Positions 12,367 through 15,284 of a stretch of 15,284 nt of DNA are shown here, in pieces. Source of the DNA: DATDYW01 sp036516995 (GTDB lineage Bacteria > Patescibacteriota > Minisyncoccia > Phycocordibacterales > JAACPR01); assembly GCA_036516995.1 (NCBI GenBank), contig DATDYW010000015.1, positions 1-15,284 of the forward strand, written 5' to 3'. The notes under the pieces are model-generated. The model saw only the letters and a program-made list of their open reading frames with translations, ran no database searches and was not told where the DNA came from. Made by a program: the position numbers and the translations under genes. Position 1 is the first letter of the stretch. Every line of letters starts with the position of its first letter.

Positions 12367-12395
12367 ACTCTGCCGCAGGCGAGGGAGAATGTCAA
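12367..12395 (-). promoter_or_regulatory. Sigma-70-like promoter of the 134-residue gene
   Basis: On the minus strand TTGACA (12395 to 12390), a 17-nt spacer and CAGAGT (12372 to 12367, three of six) are followed after 7 nt by the ATG at 12359. The -35 is perfect and the -10 weak. The -35 overlaps the A-tract of the upstream terminator. Confidence 0.5.
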
Positions 12396-12432
12396 AGCCC
12401 CGCGCCGTCTGCGAAAGGCGGCGCGGGGCTTT
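12394..12432 (-). terminator. Terminator of the CARDB gene
   Basis: AAAGCCCCGCGCC (12394-12406) pairs perfectly with GGCGCGGGGCTTT (12420-12432), a 13-bp A/T-ended stem with a 13-nt loop. It lies 20 nt past the minus-strand stop at 12453 and could act in both directions. Confidence 0.85.
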
Positions 12433-12452
12433 GAATCAAACTGTTTTACGGC

Positions 12453-13814
12453 TTAGTTGACCTCCAGGTCTGCCGAGTCCTCGTTGTCGTCCTCGTCCTC
12501 CTCGTCCACGTCGTCGTCGGAGTCGACGGTGACCTCGATGTCGTAGTCGTCGGCATCGAGCTCGCCGAGGTTGACCGTGATGGTTTTCGTCTCGCCCGGG
12601 TCGAGCGAGCCCTGCGAGCTGGAGCGGTAGTCGTCGCCGCTGCCGGGCAGGTCAACCTCGTAGCGCCAGGAGCCGGTGTCCTCGTCGCCGTCGTTCTGAA
12701 CCTTGAACTTCACGGCGGCGTCTTCGTTGTCGGAAATGGTGTCGTCCTCGTCGAAGTCGTCGTCAGAGTCGATTCGGCCAACCTCGAGCCCGTAGAGGCG
12801 GAGGTTCGCGTCGTCGTTGCCGCTCGAGCTGCCGCCACCAGAAGAGGAGCCACTGCGGCGAACAGTCATCAAGAGCACATTGTCAGCCTCAACCGTCTCG
12901 GCGATGTGGCCGTACGGGTCGATGCGAACCTCGACGCTGTGGCTGCCGGAGTCAACCTCTGCGAAGCGGATGCGGACGCGCAGGCCCTCGCCGGGGTTGA
13001 GCGAAATCATCGCGGGACCGTTGAAGGTGTCCGACGGCGAGGTCGGGGTGGTGTAAATAAAATCCCAAACGCCAGTGGCACGGCCGCCGGTGTTGCGGAC
13101 ATCGAAGGTGAGATTGCCGTCGCTGTCGATGGTGGCGCCACCAACAGAGAGGTTCGGCAGGCCGCCGGTGTAGGTGGCGCCGGAGCCGCCGGTGCCCCAG
13201 TTCACGGTGTAGCCGCTGCCGCTCTGGACGGCGCCGCCGGAAGGCTCGGAGGTGACGGTGCCCTCGGAGGCGGCGCTCTCGCCCGGATCGGGGGAGCCGT
13301 AGCCGGAGCCGTCGGTGACGGTGAGCAGCTGGCTGCCCTCGGCAACGTCTTTGCTGTCCTGTCGGTAGGCGACGCGCAGATCAACGTCGGCGAGCGAGCT
13401 GCCGGCCGAGAGCTTCGGGGTGACGGTGGCGAAGCCGGCGTCCTGGCCGAGGCTGTAGCCGGTGCCGCAGGCCATCGTCTTCTTCGCCGAGCCGTCGCGC
13501 TCGAGGGTGAGCGTGGCGTCGCTCTTGCAGTTGTAGGAGAGGGAGTAGACGCCGCTGCCGTCGGCATCGTCGTAGACCCAGGAGACGTTGGCCGGCTCGC
13601 CGGAGCGCACGGTGTCGGGGGAGACGGCGACGTCGAGCGCGCTGCCGCCGAAGAGGCCGGAGACGGCGCCGCCGACGCCGGCAATGCCGGAGACGACCTT
13701 CGGGACGAACTTCAGAATCGCCCAGGCCAGGAGGCCGAGCAGCACGAGAACGCCCACGACGAAGAGGAGCTTCGTGGCGAGGCTGCGGGCGAGCGACGGC
13801 GAGTCCGAAGGCAT
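12453..13814 (-). CDS. Membrane-anchored surface protein with CARDB domains
   Basis: A 453-residue protein with one N-terminal membrane helix (LLFVVGVLVLLGLLAWAIL, about 16-34) and a large, acidic, Gly/Ser-rich outer part. A first Ig-like region contains two cysteines in YNCKSD and TMACGTG that could form a disulfide. Two CARDB-type modules follow: one from about GLPNLSVGG with DVRNTGG and ending ADNVLLMTV, and a C-terminal one from ANLRLYGLEV with FKVQNDGDEDTGSW and ending NEDSADLEV. CARDB domains are bacterial cell-adhesion-related beta sandwiches. The second is packed with Asp/Glu runs (DSDDDFDEDD, DSDDDVDEEDEDD) that may bind Ca2+. An in-frame ATG at 13847 would add 11 residues, but it abuts the candidate -10 hexamer, so 13814 is preferred. 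Probably involved in surface attachment or host contact; this is inference. Confidence 0.85.
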   Translation of the reverse strand: MPSDSPSLARSLATKLLFVVGVLVLLGLLAWAILKFVPKVVSGIAGVGGAVSGLFGGSALDVAVSPDTVRSGEPANVSWVYDDADGSGVYSLSYNCKSDATLTLERDGSAKKTMACGTGYSLGQDAGFATVTPKLSAGSSLADVDLRVAYRQDSKDVAEGSQLLTVTDGSGYGSPDPGESAASEGTVTSEPSGGAVQSGSGYTVNWGTGGSGATYTGGLPNLSVGGATIDSDGNLTFDVRNTGGRATGVWDFIYTTPTSPSDTFNGPAMISLNPGEGLRVRIRFAEVDSGSHSVEVRIDPYGHIAETVEADNVLLMTVRRSGSSSGGGSSSGNDDANLRLYGLEVGRIDSDDDFDEDDTISDNEDAAVKFKVQNDGDEDTGSWRYEVDLPGSGDDYRSSSQGSLDPGETKTITVNLGELDADDYDIEVTVDSDDDVDEEDEDDNEDSADLEVN

Positions 13815-13847
13815 AAGGTCGTTTCGGCTAATGTTTGTAACGCCCAT

Positions 13848-13876
13848 ACGCTATCAGACTTAAAGGCGAGTGTCAA
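13848..13876 (-). promoter_or_regulatory. Candidate promoter of the CARDB gene
   Basis: On the minus strand TTGACA (13876 to 13871), a 17-nt spacer ending in TGA, and TAGCGT (13853 to 13848). The hexamer touches the ATG at 13847, so transcription would start inside that codon run and the next ATG at 13814 would be the real start, with a leader of roughly 27 nt. Confidence 0.5.
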
Positions 13877-13922
13877 TAGGGCGGGGAAGAGGCACGAGGC
13901 GCGAGGTGCGAAGGCGAAGATA

Positions 13923-13951
13923 TTGACATATAGCTGTATAGATGATACAAT
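13923..13951 (+). promoter_or_regulatory. Near-consensus sigma-70 promoter of the small RNA
   Basis: TTGACA (13923-13928), exactly 17 nt, then TACAAT (13946-13951). It is the best promoter in the window by consensus. It is surrounded by a locally AT-rich patch and faces away from the CARDB gene. Expected start of transcription is about 13957-13959. Confidence 0.85.
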
Positions 13952-13956
13952 TGTAA

Positions 13957-14077
13957 AGATGTTCATCCACGGTACAAATTCAATGACCCCGTAGCCCACA
14001 GGCCGACTACGGGTGACCAGACAGGAGGCTAGCCACCTCCGGGGCGCCAGCTGCGGCAAAGCTGGCGTCCATTTTTT
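13957..14077 (+). ncRNA. Unassigned small RNA (about 120 nt)
   Basis: This unit has its own near-consensus promoter and a strong terminator but no standard gene. After about 30 unpaired nt come three hairpins: CCCGTAG (13988-13994) with CTACGGG (14007-14013); GGAGG (14024-14028) with CCTCC (14036-14040), loop CTAGCCA; and the terminator stem. The second hairpin hides an AGGAGG that resembles a Shine-Dalgarno element opposite a CACCTCC-like anti-Shine-Dalgarno sequence. An ATG at 13959, about 7 nt after the -10, opens an 11-codon frame (MFIHGTNSMTP) ending with a TAG inside hairpin 1, so the RNA might instead be a leaderless mRNA for a tiny peptide. I cannot match it to a known RNA family. Confidence 0.65.
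14042..14077 (+). terminator. Intrinsic terminator of the small RNA
   Basis: 14042-14052 pairs with 14060-14070 (core CGCCAGCT/AGCTGGCG, one G-U pair, 7-nt loop), followed after one A by six T at 14072-14077. This is a classic plus-strand intrinsic terminator. Confidence 0.93.
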
Positions 14078-14095
14078 ATTTCTTCTGGATACGTG

Positions 14096-14124
14096 TTGCT
14101 AGGTTCGAGGTCGCGTGCTAGATT
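14096..14124 (+). promoter_or_regulatory. Promoter of rpmG
   Basis: TTGCTA (14096-14101), 17 nt, then TAGATT (14119-14124) preceded by TGC, giving the same TGCTAGATT extended -10 as the glycosyltransferase promoter. The hexamer ends 21 nt before the ATG, leaving a leader of about 14 nt with no clear Shine-Dalgarno sequence. Confidence 0.75.
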
Positions 14125-14145
14125 CTGCGGGCCTAAAAAGAAGCT

Positions 14146-14301
14146 ATGTCGCAGGACAACCTCATCATCCTCCGCAACGCCTCCACCGGGGAGCGAATCT
14201 ACACGCGCAAGAACAAGCGCAAGCACGCCGGCAAAATCGAGGTGAAGAAGTACAGCCCGAAGCTGCGGAAGCACGTGATGTTCAAGGAGGTGAAGAAGTA
14301 G
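14146..14301 (+). CDS. rpmG: 50S ribosomal protein bL33
   Basis: A 51-residue basic protein of the large ribosomal subunit. It matches the bL33 pattern: a short N-terminal strand (NLIILRNASTGERIYTRKN), then KNKRKHAGKIEVKKYSPKL and the ending RKHVMFKEVKK, compared with the family's 'YTTTKNKR..pekLelkKydP..rkHv.ykE.K'. It has no cysteines, so it is the zinc-free type. It is a single-gene unit with its own promoter and a terminator hairpin behind it. It was recognised by direct translation; in another frame the same DNA encodes nothing sensible. Confidence 0.95.
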   Translation: MSQDNLIILRNASTGERIYTRKNKRKHAGKIEVKKYSPKLRKHVMFKEVKK

Positions 14302-14305
14302 GGAG

Positions 14306-14329
14306 GAGCGCCGCCGAAAGGCGGCGCTC
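14306..14329 (+). terminator. Hairpin after rpmG
   Basis: GAGCGCCGCC (14306-14315) pairs with GGCGGCGCTC (14320-14329) around a GAAA tetraloop, 4 nt after the rpmG stop. No T-run follows, so termination would rely on the stem alone. Confidence 0.65.
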
Positions 14330-14351
14330 TCGTAGAGGATCGGATGTAAAT

Positions 14352-14382
14352 AGAAAACCACCCGCCAGTGCGCGGCGGGTGG
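14352..14382 (-). terminator. Strong minus-strand terminator
   Basis: CCACCCGCC (14358-14366) pairs with GGCGGGTGG (14374-14382) around a 7-nt loop. On the minus strand it is followed by TTTTCT (complement of 14352-14357). No protein gene ends here on that strand, so it marks the 3' end of a noncoding transcript. Confidence 0.85.
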
Positions 14383-14383
14383 T

Positions 14384-14680
14384 GAAGCGGGCAGGATTGC
14401 ACCGAGCGTAGCTAGGCTCGGCCGTGTACCTGCACGGTTTACCTCACTTCCGCTTCGACCGGTTCCCAGACCAGCTCTGCCTGTTGGCTTTTGCCCCTGC
14501 ACGCACTAGCGTCCTCTCGCTGGCGGGCTGTTCGCCTGAGGGAGAGGAGAGCACCTTGGGGCTAAGTGAATTCGGTCGGTGAGTCCCAACTCCGTCGAGG
14601 CAATGTTTTAACGCGCTTCGCCAGCAACCTACCGACACCAGGGGCCGCGGTCAACCCCTGACTTTTCTGCTTGGGCAGCG
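14384..14680 (-). ncRNA. Candidate structured RNA of unknown class
   Basis: There is no protein gene from 14302 to 14963. On the minus strand just before the terminator, 14450-14456 and 14384-14390 form a 7-bp stem (GAAGCGG/CCGCTTC) enclosing two perfect hairpins, CCGTG/CACGG and CCGAGC/GCTCGG. Further 5' are TCCTCTC/GAGAGGA enclosing GGCG/CGCC, GCCCC/GGGGC, GTCGGT/ACCGAC (about 14635 to 14572) and CAGGGG/CCCCTG (about 14670 to 14639). Such dense nested pairing plus a terminator suggests a functional RNA. RNase P, tmRNA and 6S RNA were considered; fragments such as CCTCGACGG and CCCAAGGTGC recall tmRNA, but no T arm or tag frame was found. The 5' end is not fixed and could lie as far as about 14905. 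Confidence 0.42.
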
Positions 14681-14905
14681 ATCGCCCCAGTAATGCAAAG
14701 GGGAGGTGAGGGGAGGATAAGGAAAAGATGAGGGAATCGGCCACCCGTTCCCTCGCGCCGCCACGAACGATGGAATCGGTCACGAGTCACTAAGCCTCCT
14801 GCCGGCAAAGCCGGCATTCAGCTAAGTGCTCGCGACCCCGCCTCGGCGCCGGGCCTCCCCTGGGGGTCGGTCCGGACCCTCGCTCCGCTCGGCTGCGCTG
14901 CGGCT
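14681..14905. other. Gap with further pairing, no gene seen
   Basis: No protein gene is supported. It holds a hairpin GAGGGAA/TTCCCTC (14731-14737 with 14748-14754), a stem GCCGGC-AAA-GCCGGC (14801-14815) and outer pairing of GAGTCACTAAGC with GCTAAGTGCTC (14781-14831). The element GCTTAGTG read on the minus strand (14791 to 14784) can pair either with nearby CACTTAGC (14827 to 14820) or with distant CACTTAGCCCC (14568 to 14558). A palindrome GGTCCGGACC lies at 14869-14878. It may be the 5' part of the candidate RNA to the left. Confidence 0.4.
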
Positions 14906-14986
14906 TTCGATTCCCTCATCACCCGCGACAGCAGAAAAACCGGGGCTTTGCCCGGTTTTTCGCTGGCGGGTGATGAGGGAATCGAA
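14906..14986. repeat. Inverted copy of the tRNA-Trp 3' end
   Basis: The last 21 nt of the tRNA-Trp T arm and acceptor (minus strand, 14986 to 14966, TTCGATTCCC...CACCCGC) recur exactly on the plus strand at 14906-14926. The two arms are inverted about the terminator at 14935-14960. A third, 13-nt match (CGATTCCCTCATC) lies on the minus strand at 14740 to 14728. tRNA 3' ends are common integration sites, but true attachment-site copies are direct, not inverted, repeats. Confidence 0.88.
14935..14960 (-). terminator. Terminator of tRNA-Trp (symmetrical)
   Basis: AAAAACCGGG (14935-14944) pairs with CCCGGTTTTT (14951-14960) around GCTTTG. Because the stem is A/T-ended on both sides, it has a T-run in either direction. 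It lies 4 nt beyond the 3' end of the minus-strand tRNA. Confidence 0.92.
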
Positions 14987-15037
14987 CCCCCGACGGCGGT
15001 TTTGGAGACCGCAGTTTTACCACTAAACTAATCACCC
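14964..15037 (-). tRNA. tRNA-Trp (anticodon CCA)
   Basis: On the minus strand the acceptor GGGTGAT (15037 to 15031) pairs with ATCACCC (14974 to 14968). The D arm is GTTT/AAAC with AGTGGTA loop. The anticodon arm is GCGGT-CTCCAAA-ACCGC, giving CCA, which reads UGG. The T arm is GGGGG-TTCGATT-CCCTC with one G-U pair. The discriminator is G73 and CCA is encoded (14966 to 14964). Tryptophan identity fits both anticodon and G73. It is a single-gene unit. Confidence 0.97.
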
Positions 15038-15059
15038 GAATTGAGAACAGGCCGCGGGC

Positions 15060-15087
15060 ATCGTACCCCAGATGGGGTATTTTTCAA
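15060..15087 (-). promoter_or_regulatory. Promoter of tRNA-Trp
   Basis: On the minus strand TTGAAA (15087 to 15082), 16 nt, TACGAT (15065 to 15060). The tRNA begins 22 nt after the hexamer. A small dyad, TACCCCA-GA-TGGGGTA (15064-15079), fills the spacer and could bind a regulator. Confidence 0.6.
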
Positions 15088-15102
15088 TCGACGTTTCTCC
15101 GG

Positions 15103-15111
15103 TGCTACTCT
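15103..15111 (+). promoter_or_regulatory. Extended -10 for the last gene
   Basis: TGCTACTCT has TGn plus hexamer TACTCT (15106-15111) and ends 6 nt before the GTG at 15118, again predicting a leaderless message. It is divergent from the tRNA-Trp promoter. Confidence 0.5.
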
Positions 15112-15117
15112 TTTCCT

Positions 15118-15284
15118 GTGCCCCCCACTCCCGAGTTCACCATCGGCTTCTGGCATCCTTTCGGTCCCCACGCCGGAGAGACTGCCGAAGAAATTATTGG
15201 GAGGAAGCGACGCGAAATCGAGAAAAATGGCTGGACCCTCTGGTCGTTCCAGTTCAGGAACACCCTCGCGCTCTGGCGTCAGGA
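15118..15284 (+). CDS. Hypothetical protein, N-terminal part (runs off the window)
   Basis: From GTG at 15118 the frame stays open to the window end, giving 55 codons plus two bases. The translation opens with a short PPTPEF, then FTIGFWHPFGPHAGETAEEI, a charged helix (IGRKRREIEKNGW) and TLWSFQFRNTLALWRQ. The aromatic, ordered start and the codon use, similar to neighbouring genes, argue for a real soluble protein. The 'FWHPFG.H..ET..EII..K..EI..NGWTLWSFQ' pattern looks like a conserved uncharacterised family, but I cannot name it or its function. The start is fixed by the -10 element 6 nt upstream. Confidence 0.75.
   Translation, partial: MPPTPEFTIGFWHPFGPHAGETAEEIIGRKRREIEKNGWTLWSFQFRNTLALWRQ

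Noticed and set aside
12906..13994. A 362-codon plus-strand frame across the CARDB gene.
   Set aside because: Its Gly/Ala/Val-rich low-complexity translation is the antisense shadow of the CARDB gene, which has a signal anchor, domains, promoter and terminator.
14380..14456. A tRNA-like segment on the minus strand: GAAGCGG and CCGCTTC-A-CCA are 77 nt apart, as in a tRNA.
   Set aside because: Position 8 is A, no D arm or anticodon arm folds at the right place, and the T-loop motif is absent. Two hairpins fill the interior instead. The CCA lies in the terminator stem.
14550..14670. A tmRNA gene, suggested by CCTCGACGG, GAAGCG..TTAAAAC and CCCAAGGTGC on the minus strand.
   Set aside because: No pairing 5'/3' acceptor ends, no GGTTCRANTCC T arm, and no convincing tag frame ending in small residues. 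Kept only as an unassigned structured RNA.
14780..14835. RNase P RNA conserved regions, suggested by AGCTGAATG and a later GGCTTAG on the minus strand.
   Set aside because: The GAGGAAAGTCC-type region is missing, spacing is far too short, and the two elements are simply arms of a local hairpin.
14906..14986. Integration (att) site of a mobile element at tRNA-Trp.
   Set aside because: The repeated tRNA end is inverted and only 39 nt away; no integrase or mobile gene is present in the window.

Overview
The window reads as chromosomal DNA from a GC-rich, genome-reduced bacterium, most likely a Candidate Phyla Radiation (Patescibacteria, Parcubacteria-like) lineage. This is inferred from several features together: a PheS without its N-terminal coiled coil, a PheT without its usual OB-fold tRNA-binding domain, a single-pass CARDB surface protein, a PEGA-like membrane protein, and promoters sitting directly on start codons. 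The exact taxon cannot be read from the sequence. Most long antisense reading frames are shadows caused by high GC.

Layout. 1-566: the end of tsf (EF-Ts) and a small membrane-anchored protein. 567-770: three copies of a short palindrome, tRNA-Thr(TGU) and a terminator. 776-3558: a divergent pair made of an AAA-type P-loop/CYTH fusion (minus) and a membrane GT2 glycosyltransferase (plus), driven by overlapping promoters. 3569-4513: a PEGA-like membrane protein. 4522-8681: an operon of pheS, pheT, a 110-residue conserved-looking protein and a C39-like cysteine peptidase, closed by a hairpin. 8682-8969: a hairpin-rich gap and the gyrB promoter. 8970-11048: gyrB. 11049-11157: a large imperfect inverted repeat. 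11179-11958: an endonuclease/exonuclease/phosphatase-family enzyme, convergent with a 134-residue unknown protein. 12453-13814: a CARDB surface protein (minus). 13923-14077: an unannotated small-RNA unit with a textbook promoter and terminator. 14146-14301: rpmG (bL33). 14302-14963: no protein gene, but dense RNA-like pairing on the minus strand ending in a strong terminator. 14964-15037: tRNA-Trp (minus). 15118-15284: the start of another protein gene.

The most striking object is pheT. A complete NlpC/P60 (C40) cysteine-peptidase domain, with Cys364, His443 and His455 in place, is inserted in frame into the B5 domain of the phenylalanyl-tRNA synthetase beta subunit. A second papain-like peptidase (C39-type) lies two genes downstream in the same operon. 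Also notable are the recurring extended -10 promoters (TGnTAnnnT type) placed 6-11 nt before start codons, which predict leaderless mRNAs; the new small-RNA unit at 13957-14077; the structured region at 14357-14830; and an inverted copy of the tRNA-Trp 3' end beside the tRNA gene.
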